Source: Spiroplasma sp. SV19 (GTDB taxonomy: Bacteria; Bacillota_I; Bacilli_A; Mycoplasmatales; Mycoplasmataceae). Taken from it: 64,000 bases of DNA. The position numbers were made by a program, and so were the translations under genes. Under the pieces are notes generated by a model. It was not told the DNA's origin. It worked only from the letters and a program-made list of their open reading frames with translations, and did not search any database. The DNA is taken from positions 1,054,001-1,118,000 of the forward strand of contig NZ_CP045455.1 in the NCBI RefSeq assembly GCF_030060925.1, read 5' to 3'. Below are positions 55,970 to 64,000 of the stretch, in pieces; within the stretch, counting starts at the first letter, position 1, and every line of letters begins with the position of its first letter.

Positions 55970-57404
55970 TTTTGAAGCAGTAATTGGAATTGAAAATCAT
56001 GTTGAATTAAAAACAAAAACAAAAATGTTTTCATCGGGTCCTGTTACTTATGGTGCTAAACCAAATAGTATGGTTAATGTGATGGATGTTGGTTATCCGG
56101 GTGTGATGCCAACAGTTAATAAAAAAGGAGTTGAATTAGCATTACTTGCTTGCCAAGCACTTAATTTAACGATTGATCCAATTGTTCAATTTGATCGAAA
56201 AAATTATTATTATCCTGATTTGGCAAAAGGATTTCAAATTACTCAACAATACTATCCAATTGGTCGCAATGGGCATTTAACAATTACTGATGAAGATGGG
56301 ACATCGTTGCAAATTGCGATTGAACGGTTACATATTGAAGAAGATACTGCAAAGCAATTACATGAAAATGTAGGTACTTTATTAGATTATAATCGTGCGG
56401 GGATTGCTTTAATTGAAATTGTGACACAACCAGTGCTCCGATCAGCTTTTCAAGTGCGAAAATATTTAGAAGCGCTACGAGAAATTTTAATTTATACGCA
56501 GGTTAGTGATGCAAAAATGAACGAAGGTTCCCTGCGCTGTGATGTTAATATTTCATTACGACCAGTCGGGATTTCAACTTTTGGAAATAAAGTTGAGTTA
56601 AAAAATTTGAATTCAATCGCTAATGTTGAAAAAGCAATTGAATATGAAATTAAACGCCAAACCGAAATTTTATTAATGGGACAAACAGTTGAACAAGAAA
56701 CGCGTCGCTTTGATGAAAAAACTAAAACAACGGTTTTAATGCGTAAAAAAACAGATGCGACTGATTATAAATATTTCTCAGAGCCAAATATTTTTCCAAT
56801 TCAATTATCATCAACTTGGATTAATGATGTGTTAGAGAAGATTCCTGAATTGCCAGCAGTTAAACGTCGACGTTATTTAACGGAATTAAAGTTAAAAGCG
56901 ACTGATGTTGATATTATTTTACAAGATTATGATTTAATGACTTTTTTTGAAGCAGCAATTCAGTTATCATCCCAATATGAAACAATTGTCCATTATTTAA
57001 TTGGTGATGTTGCAGCTTATTTAAATCAAAAAAATTTAGGATTAGGAGAAACAGCATTAACACCACAAAATTTAGTGGCAATGATCAAGTTAGTTGCCAA
57101 AAATATAATTTCTAATAAACAAGCAAAAACAGTATTACAACGGATTTTAGTCGAAGATTATCCTCCCGAAAAAATTGTTGCTGATTTAGGGTTAAGACAA
57201 GTTAGTAATCCAACAGAAATCAGAGCAATTATTGAACCAGTTTTTGATAGTAATTTAACAATGTTAGAACAGTATGAACAACGTCCAGAACGAGTTATTA
57301 AGTTTTTTATGGGTGAATTAATGAAATTAACAAAAGGTCAAGTTGCCCCTGAAATTGGGCAAGAAGTCGTTCTTGAGTTAATTGCGATAAAACAAGCAAA
57401 ATAA
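55962..57404 (+). CDS. gatB: aspartyl/glutamyl-tRNA amidotransferase subunit B
   Basis: Kinase/transferase subunit that activates the tRNA-bound carboxylate. The 480-aa protein has the N-terminal GIENHVELKTKTKMFS, FDRKNYYYPDLAKGFQITQQYYPIG, RLHIEEDTAK, NRAGIALIEIVTQP and a helical C-terminal YqeY-like tail domain. Preceded by AGGAGG; start lies inside gatA. Ends in a terminator shared with convergent ktrA. Confidence 0.97.
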   Translation: MVNFEAVIGIENHVELKTKTKMFSSGPVTYGAKPNSMVNVMDVGYPGVMPTVNKKGVELALLACQALNLTIDPIVQFDRKNYYYPDLAKGFQITQQYYPIGRNGHLTITDEDGTSLQIAIERLHIEEDTAKQLHENVGTLLDYNRAGIALIEIVTQPVLRSAFQVRKYLEALREILIYTQVSDAKMNEGSLRCDVNISLRPVGISTFGNKVELKNLNSIANVEKAIEYEIKRQTEILLMGQTVEQETRRFDEKTKTTVLMRKKTDATDYKYFSEPNIFPIQLSSTWINDVLEKIPELPAVKRRRYLTELKLKATDVDIILQDYDLMTFFEAAIQLSSQYETIVHYLIGDVAAYLNQKNLGLGETALTPQNLVAMIKLVAKNIISNKQAKTVLQRILVEDYPPEKIVADLGLRQVSNPTEIRAIIEPVFDSNLTMLEQYEQRPERVIKFFMGELMKLTKGQVAPEIGQEVVLELIAIKQAK

Positions 57405-57429
57405 AAAGATGGTTATTTACCATCTTTTT
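57403..57429. terminator. bidirectional terminator between gatB and ktrA
   Basis: AAAAAGATGG and CCATCTTTTT form a 10-bp stem with A and T runs on both flanks; it overlaps both stop codon regions. Confidence 0.82.
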
Positions 57430-58114
57430 CATATTCATGCTCAATTTTTTGCAGTTTAATGGTCAAATCATTAATTGCACTGATTTTAGCAATAAATAAT
57501 AATTCATCATCCAATTTTATTGTATCAACATCTCCTGGTAAAATAACTCGTCCTTTGCGCTTAACATAAACAATATTATAATCTTTATTATTAATAAAAC
57601 GTAAGTCAGATAGTGATTGGCCTTCAATACTTGGATCAGTTACTTGAATGGTTAATGATGCATAGTTTTCATCAACAGTTTGAATTTCAATTTCAATATC
57701 AAACATTGCTTTTGTCGCAGTAATACTTCCAGCCATGGTATCGGGTTGGACAATATTGGTAATTCCTAATGCTTTTAAAATTCGTGTATGACGAATATCT
57801 TTTGATTTTGCAATAATATTGGTAATTCCAATATCTTGTAAACCAATGATGGTTAAAACACTAGCTTCAATATTACTTGCCATAGTAACAATGATTGTAT
57901 CATATTGATCTAATCCTTGTTCAATTAAATTTGCCTTAACTGTGGAATCTAATGCGACACCATCAACTTGGTCATAACTAGCAATCATATTATTAACTTT
58001 GGCTTGATCAACATCAAAAACCATAATATGTTGTTTTCGTACAATTAATGTCTCAATGATTGAACGACCAAAGTTATTTAGTCCAATAATTGCAAAACTT
58101 TTTCTTCGTGCCAT
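57413..58114 (-). CDS. ktrA: KtrA, NAD-binding regulator of potassium uptake
   Basis: Cytoplasmic RCK subunit that gates the KtrB channel. The 233-aa protein has the Rossmann-type FAIIGLNNFGRSIIETL, VFDVDQAKVNNM and VALDSTVKANL, then an RCK_C domain with VYVKRKGRVILPGDVDTIKLDDELLF. It is encoded divergently from ktrB, with about 100 bases between start codons, an arrangement that allows joint control. GGGGGAG lies upstream of the ATG. Confidence 0.95.
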   Translation of the reverse strand: MARRKSFAIIGLNNFGRSIIETLIVRKQHIMVFDVDQAKVNNMIASYDQVDGVALDSTVKANLIEQGLDQYDTIIVTMASNIEASVLTIIGLQDIGITNIIAKSKDIRHTRILKALGITNIVQPDTMAGSITATKAMFDIEIEIQTVDENYASLTIQVTDPSIEGQSLSDLRFINNKDYNIVYVKRKGRVILPGDVDTIKLDDELLFIAKISAINDLTIKLQKIEHEYEKDGK

Positions 58115-58217
58115 TGAATGCTCCCCCTTATTGCAATTTTAATTATACTATTTTTTTTATTATTAGCAATAATTAGTGCTTGTAGTATATAATATTAATG
58201 AAAGAGGGGCGTAAACG

Positions 58218-59804
58218 GTGTTTTATCAGTTATATTTTAAAAATATTTTTAAAAGAAAAAACGATAGTAAGCGACAACGTAATAATGACCCGGGAGCACC
58301 ATTAACACGGCGACGTCATTGGTTACCTTTCTCAAAGATAGCGGGAAGATTATTTTTAGTTTATATTTTAATTGTTTTTTTAGGGGGATTATTATTATCA
58401 ATTCCAGGCTTTGTTAATAATGTTAACCGAGTGGTTCGTGATGGCTATGGTAATATTTTAGGAACTTATAATTTTTCATGAAATTATTTAGTAGGATTAT
58501 TTACTGCCTCAAGTGCTTTTTCTGATACAGGGATAACCATTAGTAATCCGGCTGCTGATTATAGCTTTTGAGGACAATTAGTAATTTTAATTTTAATTCA
58601 AACTGGTGGTTTTGGAATTGTTACCTTTAAAATCATGATTTTCGTCTGATTAGGACGACGAATTTCAATTAAGGATAAAATGTTGGTGCAAGGAGAACGT
58701 GGAAGTAGTAATTTTGGTCATACTGTTGATTTAATTAAAAATAGTTTTATTTTTTTAATTATTTTAGAATGTTTTGGCGCAATTTTATTATTTTTTAACT
58801 TTTATTTTTCATCGGCATCAATTGAAGGAAAATATATGATAGATAATGTAACCTATCATAATTTTTGACGAAGTTTATGGAGTGGAGTTTTTCACTCGAT
58901 ATCTTCAATTAATAATGCTGGATTTGATATTATTGGAAATTCATCATTAATGCCTTATAATAGTAATTATTTTATGCAATTTGTTTTTATGTTCCAATTT
59001 GTTATTGGAGGATTAGGGTTTCCAACTTTTTATGACTTAAAACGTAAGTTTGTTGCTTGACGCCGAAAAGAACATGCTAAATTTACTTTATTTACAAAAA
59101 TTAATTTAATTACTTATGTCGGATTATCAATTGTGGGAGTTTTTAGTGTTTGATTAATTGAGTTTACTAATCTTAATGCTACTGCGGGTGCTAATGGTCC
59201 ATACATTGAAAGTATTCTACGAAATTCAACATCAAATTGAAACGGATTTATGAATATTTTCTTTAATACAATGTCAACCAGAAATGCTGGATATTCAACA
59301 GTTGATATGAGTAAATTTTTGCCCGGATCACGAATCGTGATGTCAGTTATGATGTTTATTGGATCAGCACCATCATCAACTGCGGGGGGAATTCGAACAA
59401 CAACTTTAGCAGTTATTATTATCACGGTTTGATCCATTATTCGGAATAATAATAGTGTTAATGTTTTTAAACGAAAAATTCCAAATGAAACTGTTAAACG
59501 AGCACTAGCTGTAACAACAATTTCAGGAGCGCTAATTATGGGAGCTGTTATTTGTATTAGTGCTGAAAATCCTAATATTGATGTTTTAAATGCCTTCTTT
59601 ACAATTTGTAGTGCCTTTGGAACAACAGGATTAAGTACTTTAAGTTTTCCAGAGTTATATAATTTAGGGGTTTTAAGTACCTTAGTCTTAATTTTATTAA
59701 TGTTTATTGGACAGTTGGGAGTTTCATCAACATTATTAGTTTCAATCCGTGGAAGTGGAGAGAAAGAATATAGTTATGTTGAAGAAAATATTTTAATTGG
59801 TTAG
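58218..59804 (+). CDS. ktrB: KtrB, potassium channel/transporter subunit
   Basis: Membrane pore protein for sodium-linked potassium uptake, regulated by KtrA. The 528-aa protein has TM helices with selectivity-filter-like segments ASSAFSDTGITIS, ISSINNAGFDIIG, NTMSTRNAGYSTVDMS and FGTTGLSTL, the four repeats expected for TrkH/KtrB proteins, and a GGIRTTT loop. A GTG start at 58218 with GAGGGG upstream is preferred; there is a basic N-terminal tail. TGA codons are Trp. Confidence 0.93.
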
Positions 59805-59851
59805 TTTTTTAGAAAATAACTATTTTCCCTTGTTTAAAATGATATCTTTTG

Positions 59852-59857
59852 TATAAT
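59852..59857 (+). promoter_or_regulatory. -10 box of the tRNA-Ser promoter
   Basis: TATAAT 17 bases before the first tRNA base. Confidence 0.6.
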
Positions 59858-59874
59858 ATATAAGGTATCAATTT

Positions 59875-59965
59875 GGAACAGTACTCAAGTTGGTGAAGAG
59901 GGCACCCTGCTAAGGTGTTAGGTCGGGTAACCGGCGCGAGAGTTCGAGTCTCTCCTGTTCCGCCA
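59875..59965 (+). tRNA. trnS: tRNA-Ser (anticodon GCU)
   Basis: A 91-base class II tRNA. Acceptor arms GGAACAG (59875-59881) and CTGTTCC (59955-59961) pair perfectly, with discriminator G and encoded CCA (59963-59965). The anticodon loop CTGCTAA holds GCT (59909-59911) flanked by a GCACC/GGTGT stem; the T loop is TTCGAGT; and a long variable arm (TCGGGTAACCGG region) is typical of serine tRNAs. Reads AGU/AGC codons. Confidence 0.97.
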
Positions 59966-59996
59966 TTAATTTATTGATTTTAAACTAAAAAGAAAC

Positions 59997-60030
59997 AAAA
60001 AGGAGTTATAATATACCTATAACTCTTTTT
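59997..60030 (+). terminator. terminator after tRNA-Ser
   Basis: AAAAAGGAGTTATA and TATAACTCTTTTT form a near-perfect stem followed by T, 31 bases after the tRNA. Confidence 0.78.
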
Positions 60031-60082
60031 AAATTATTGGTATAATAAACTTGTTAAGATGATGCAATAAAGGGGAAACATA

Positions 60083-61621
60083 ATGAAAAATTGATTAAAA
60101 ATTATTTTATCAATGATTTTTTTATTTGGAATGGCAATTATGGGATTAATAGTGGTAACCATTATTTTTAATGTCAATTTTGGATATATTTTTTTAGGAA
60201 TTGTCATTATTGATTTAATTTTTTCATTCTTTTTCTTTTTTTCAAAACGGCGTTATGAGGTTAAGTTTTCTTGGATTATTTTTATTAATTTTGTGCCTTT
60301 TATTGGGTTATGTTCGTATGTTTTTTTTGGGCGTAAATATCATTATTCAAATGAAAAATCATTATTATACAATCATTTAAATAAATTAGAATATAATACT
60401 TATACTGAAAAAAACAAAACGAGTTTAACAGAATATACAAGTTCTCAACAGAAATTTGGGAATGTTGTTGAATTACTAATGCATAATGCTAATAAACCAT
60501 TATATCAAAATAATAGGATTGAAATTTTAACAAACGGAACACGGGTTTTTAAATCGTTACTAACTGATTTGCAACAAGCACAAGAATATATTTTGTTAAC
60601 TTATTTTATTGTTGCTGATGGTGAACTATTTGAATCATTCTTAGCAGTTTTAAAGGAACGGATTACAGCTGGGGTTCGAGTTTATATGATTTATGATCAT
60701 GTTGGTAGTTATTTTAAAATTAGTAAAAAAAGTATCAAAAAATTAATGAAAGCTGGGGTTCAAGTTCATAAATATTTGCCAATCATTACACCCTTTATTA
60801 GTGGGAATGCAAATTATCGTAATCACCGGAAAGATGTTATCATTGATGGTTTAATTGGGTATACGGGGGGAGTTAATTTAGCTGATTTGTATGCTGATAA
60901 ATCATGAAAATTTGGAATTTTTCATGACACCCAAGTTCGTATTGAAGGAGAAGCTGTTCGTGGCTTAGAAGTTATTTTTGCAGATGATTGGTATTTTGCC
61001 ACAAAACGTCATGAAAAAATTACTGAATTAGAACCAAAGGTTCTTGCTGCAAAAAAATATAATATTAGTGGAAAGTCACATTTGCAAATTGTTAATCATA
61101 GTCCTAGTATTGATCATTCAATTACAGAAGACTTATATATTTCGTTAATTAATAAAGCACGAAAAAGAATTTGATTATCAACTCCATATTTTATTCCACC
61201 AAATGAAGTTATTCAAGCTTTGATTTTAGCTGCTCGTGCAGGAGTTGATGTGCGTTTAACGATTCCAGGTTTAACAGATAAAATCTTTGTGTTAGATTTA
61301 ACAAAAAGTTATTGTAAAGATTTGATTGCTAATGGTGTTAAAATTTATGAAATGAATAATATGTTTAATCATAATAAAATTGCGATTTTTGATGATGAAG
61401 TGGCTGTGATTGGAACATGTAATTTAGATTATCGAAGTTTCTTTTCTGATCATCAAACAACAGCTGTTATTTATGACCCAGCAGTTGTAGCAAGTTTTAT
61501 TCCGCGCTGAGAATGAGATTACCAACATGCCATTTTATGACATGAGTGGCCAATTAAATATAAGCCACTAAGTTATCGTTTATTATTAACATGTTTAAAA
61601 TTAGTTGCGCCAATCTTATAA
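60083..61621 (+). CDS. cls: cardiolipin synthase
   Basis: Makes cardiolipin from phosphatidylglycerol in the membrane. The 512-aa protein starts with two TM helices (WLKIILSMIFLFG, FGYIFLGIVIIDLIF) and has the two phospholipase-D HKD motifs: HRKDVIIDG and HNKIAIFDD followed by IGTCNLDYRS. Length and order match bacterial Cls. AAAGGGG ribosome site. TGA codons encode Trp at several sites, notably the C-terminal WEWDYQHAILWHEWP. Confidence 0.95.
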
Positions 61622-61679
61622 GTTAAGGAAAAATCAAGTATAATTTTTTTGTATAGTTATTATTCAAGGAGGGTTAATG

Positions 61680-62372
61680 ATGTTATTTAATAAATTAAAA
61701 AAGAAAGATGATGACAAAACCGTAAGCGATGATAAAAAAGCAAAAAAACGAAATTTATTACAAGAAGAATTATCAGCAACGGATAATTTAGAAACAAGTT
61801 TATTTGAAGATGATGATGACGATCAAGGTAAGATTAAAGCTGGCTTTGGTTTTAAGCGTCGTAAAACATATAAAATTATTAAAGAATTAAATCGTCAACG
61901 AATTAAATCGTTATTATTTTATACTGACACTAGTAATGTTTTACGACAATTAGAATTTGGATTACAACCAGTTCAGAATATTCATTTGGCAAAAGAAAGT
62001 GAATATATTGTTTGAACTTATTTAGAAAAACCTGATCATTTGGAATTTGAATTAGACAATTCAACCCGTCATTATTTTTGAAGTTGAGTTGCAGAACAAA
62101 AAGTTGATCCAACTCAAATTGCTGTTATTGCGATTGATATTAAAAAGTTATTTACTTTAACAAAAAAAGATTGAGAATATGATGATGTTACTCGTCGAAT
62201 AAAAATTTTTGAAGATGTTCATCCTGAAGCCATTCGTTGAATTTTAATGAAAAATAATCAGTATTTAAATCGGATTCAAACGTATGTTAAAAGTAATCAT
62301 TTAAGTCTTAAAGTTTTTCAAGGTGAAAAAGGAAATATTTCTGATCTTTTAACAGAAAATAGAAAGAAGTAA
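61680..62372 (+). CDS. unknown protein with basic/acidic N-terminal region
   Basis: A 230-aa cytoplasmic protein. The N-terminal 65 residues are low-complexity charged (KKKDDDKTVSDDKKAKKR, then FEDDDDDQGK). The rest looks folded: RKTYKIIKELNRQRIKSLLFYTD and a C-terminal KVFQGEKGNISDLL. No family recognised. AGGAGGG at 61667-61673 supports the ATG at 61680 (an in-frame ATG at 61677 is equally possible). It sits 3 bases before proS, so the two are co-transcribed. TGA codons encode Trp. Confidence 0.85.
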
Positions 62373-62375
62373 ATT

Positions 62376-63797
62376 ATGAAGAAAAAGTTAGATAAAATTA
62401 CACCACGAGAAACTGATTTTGCCCAGTGATATACGGACATTGTTTTAAATGCTGATTTAATTAGTTATGGTGCTGTTAAAGGAACAATGATTTTTAAACC
62501 TTATGGTTATGCAATTTGAGAAAGCATTCAGAAATTTTTAGATGTAGAATTTAAGAAAGTTGGAGTCAAAAATGTTTATTTTCCGTTGTTGATTCCAAAA
62601 ACTCTTTTTAATAAAGAAAAAGACCATATTGAAGGGTTTTCACCTGAAATTGCAACTGTCACAAAGGTTGGCGACAAAGTTTTAGATGAAGAACTTTATA
62701 TTCGACCAACATCAGAAGTTCTTTTTGGGACCTTTTTTAGTAAAGAAATTCAAGGTTATCGTGACTTGCCATTATTATATAATCAATGAGTAAATGTTTT
62801 GCGATGAGAAAAAACAACCCGACCTTTTTTACGAACTAGTGAATTTTTATGACAAGAAGGTCATACAATTCATGCAACAAAGCAAGAAGCGCGTGATTTT
62901 ACTTTAAAAATTTTAGATATTTATGCTGAATTTGCCCAAAAAACATTATTATTACCAGTTATTAAAGGGCAAAAAACAGAGCGTGAAAAATTTGCTGGTG
63001 CCGAAGAAACATATACGATTGAATCGTTAATGTATGATGGTCAAGCTTTACAATGTGGAACTAGTCATTATTTTGGTCAAAATTTTTCAAAAGCTTTTGA
63101 TATTAAATTTGCAAATCAACAAAATGAATTGGAAAATGCTTATTCAACATCATGGGGGGTTTCAACCCGTTTAATTGGTGGAATTATTATGACCCATAGT
63201 GATGACAATGGGCTTGTTTTACCACCAGCGATTGCACCAACTCAAATTATGATTTTACCAATTGCCAATGATCATCCACAGTTGCAAGTTGCTCAAAAGT
63301 TACAAATTGAGCTACAAGAATATCGTTGTGAAATTGATCAGTCAGATAAAAGCTTTGGTTTTCGTGCCGCGAATGCTGAAATTAAAGGGATTCCCTTGCG
63401 AATTGAAGTGGGACCTCGTGATTTAGAAAAAAACCAAGTGACAATTGCGCGGCGTGATACTTTTGAAAAATTTTCTGTGCCATTAACTGCAGTAAAAGAA
63501 ACTGTTGCAAAGATACTATCTGAGATTGCAACAAATTTATTTCAAAGAGCACTAGATAACCGTCAGCAACGGACACAAGAAATTACAACTTATGATGATT
63601 ATTTAAAGGCACTGGCAAAAGGGAATGGTTTATTTTTAGTACCATTCTGTGGTCGAATTGAATGTGAAGATGTGATTAAAGCAGAGACACAAACAACTTC
63701 TCGTTGTATTCCCTTTGATGTAACACCACAAAAAGCAGTTTGTTTTCATTGCGGTCAATCAGCGGCTAATCTAGTTTACTTTGCTCGTGCTTATTAA
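62376..63797 (+). CDS. proS: prolyl-tRNA synthetase, eukaryote/archaeal type
   Basis: Charges tRNA-Pro. The 473-aa protein is the short form without the large bacterial editing insertion: motif 1 region KGTMIFKPYGYAIWE, LYIRPTSEVLF, motif 2 [32 protein letters not shown], motif 3 GGIIMTHSDDNGLVLPP, an anticodon domain (FGFRAANAEIKGIPLRIEVGPRD) and a C-terminal Cys-rich zinc region (CGRIECED, CFHCGQS). TGA codons at several Trp sites. Starts 3 bases after the unknown protein. Confidence 0.97.
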
Positions 63798-63805
63798 TTT
63801 CAAGG

Positions 63806-63846
63806 AAATCTCCTTAATTTTTGGTAAATGCTAATTAAGGAGGTTT
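63806..63846 (+). terminator. 14-bp hairpin after proS that includes the next gene's ribosome site
   Basis: AAATCTCCTTAATT (63806-63819) pairs with AATTAAGGAGGTTT (63833-63846) with one G-T pair; T-rich sequence follows. It looks like a terminator, but the right arm also contains AAGGAGG at 63837-63843, the best ribosome site for the next frame. See findings. Confidence 0.6.
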
Positions 63847-63851
63847 TTATT

Positions 63852-64000
63852 TTGTTTGGTGGAAATTTTATTGACCAACCATTAGCAGTACTTAATTCGT
63901 TTCAGTTTGCTCCTAACAATGAAATTAATTTAGCATTAGATTTTACAATTCCCCTGTTTAGTTTTGATAATGGCGATAACAATCAAGCTTATGCTTTTTA
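63852..64000 (+). CDS. 5' end of an unidentified gene (TTG start)
   Basis: From TTG at 63852 a frame of about 49 codons is open to the window end (FGGNFIDQPLAVLNSFQFAP...). AAGGAGG lies 8 bases upstream. No ATG lies in frame, and the first residues match no family I can name. Which protein follows proS in this genome cannot be read from the fragment. Confidence 0.45.
   Translation, partial: MFGGNFIDQPLAVLNSFQFAPNNEINLALDFTIPLFSFDNGDNNQAYAF

Overview
The window looks like part of a Spiroplasma chromosome, or that of a close Spiroplasma-group mollicute. The DNA is very AT-rich. UGA is read as tryptophan (genetic code 4): almost every long gene has in-frame TGA codons at conserved Trp positions, for example in glyA, sufB, ligA, gatA, proS and the PTS IIBC gene. 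There are many lipoproteins of the MKKLL...C type, PTS sugar uptake and compact polycistronic operons. Species cannot be named from the sequence alone. No IS element, prophage, rRNA or CRISPR array was seen; there is one tRNA, Ser(GCU).

Layout. 0-4.2 kb: housekeeping genes (ung, an ECF S component that is probably folate-type, glyA, rplM-rpsI). 4.3-11.7 kb: a three-gene operon of a 1291-aa UPF1-like SF1 helicase with a coiled-coil insert and two proteins of unknown function; the second is split by a -1 frame change at a canonical slippery heptamer. 11.7-14.0 kb (minus): an ABC exporter preceded by a possible 46-aa secreted peptide. 14.4-17.3 kb: a ClpB-D2-like AAA+ protein, a NrdG-like radical-SAM protein and a thiol peroxidase, tightly coupled, then hit. 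18-22.9 kb: lipoproteins, including a translationally coupled 760/567-aa pair whose promoter lies over a perfect 42-bp palindrome. 23-29.2 kb: sufCDSUB, 5-formyl-THF cyclo-ligase and an ABC-2-like membrane protein.

29.2-30.9 kb: a cobalamin riboswitch with B12 box, P13 hairpin and terminator, upstream of a lipoprotein and a small membrane protein. 31-38.7 kb: an RpiR regulator and an apparent mannosylglycerate-type operon (lipoprotein, PTS IIBC, GH38 alpha-mannosidase, PTS IIA, ROK kinase). 38.9-41.2 kb: a decayed minus-strand gene and a lipoprotein whose promoter spacer is a T18 tract. 41.4-42.5 kb: rplK-rplA. 42.7-45.6 kb: AEC transporter, D-2-hydroxyacid dehydrogenase and a small Cys-rich protein. 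45.7-52.2 kb: ptsI, a second lipoprotein paralogous to the first and also preceded by a long T tract (T20), crr and two membrane proteins. 52.2-57.4 kb: ligA-gatCAB. 57.4-59.8 kb: ktrA and ktrB. The end holds tRNA-Ser, cls, an unknown protein, proS and the start of another gene.

Working together: ptsI and crr supply the PTS. The 32-38.7 kb operon would import and cleave a phosphorylated mannoside. The suf genes supply Fe-S clusters, which the radical-SAM protein needs. The ECF S component, glyA and the cyclo-ligase form a folate theme. Most noteworthy are the B12 riboswitch in a mollicute, the homopolymer-tract promoters of paralogous lipoproteins (candidate phase variation), the helicase operon with a possible programmed frameshift, and the AAA+/radical-SAM/peroxidase cluster.
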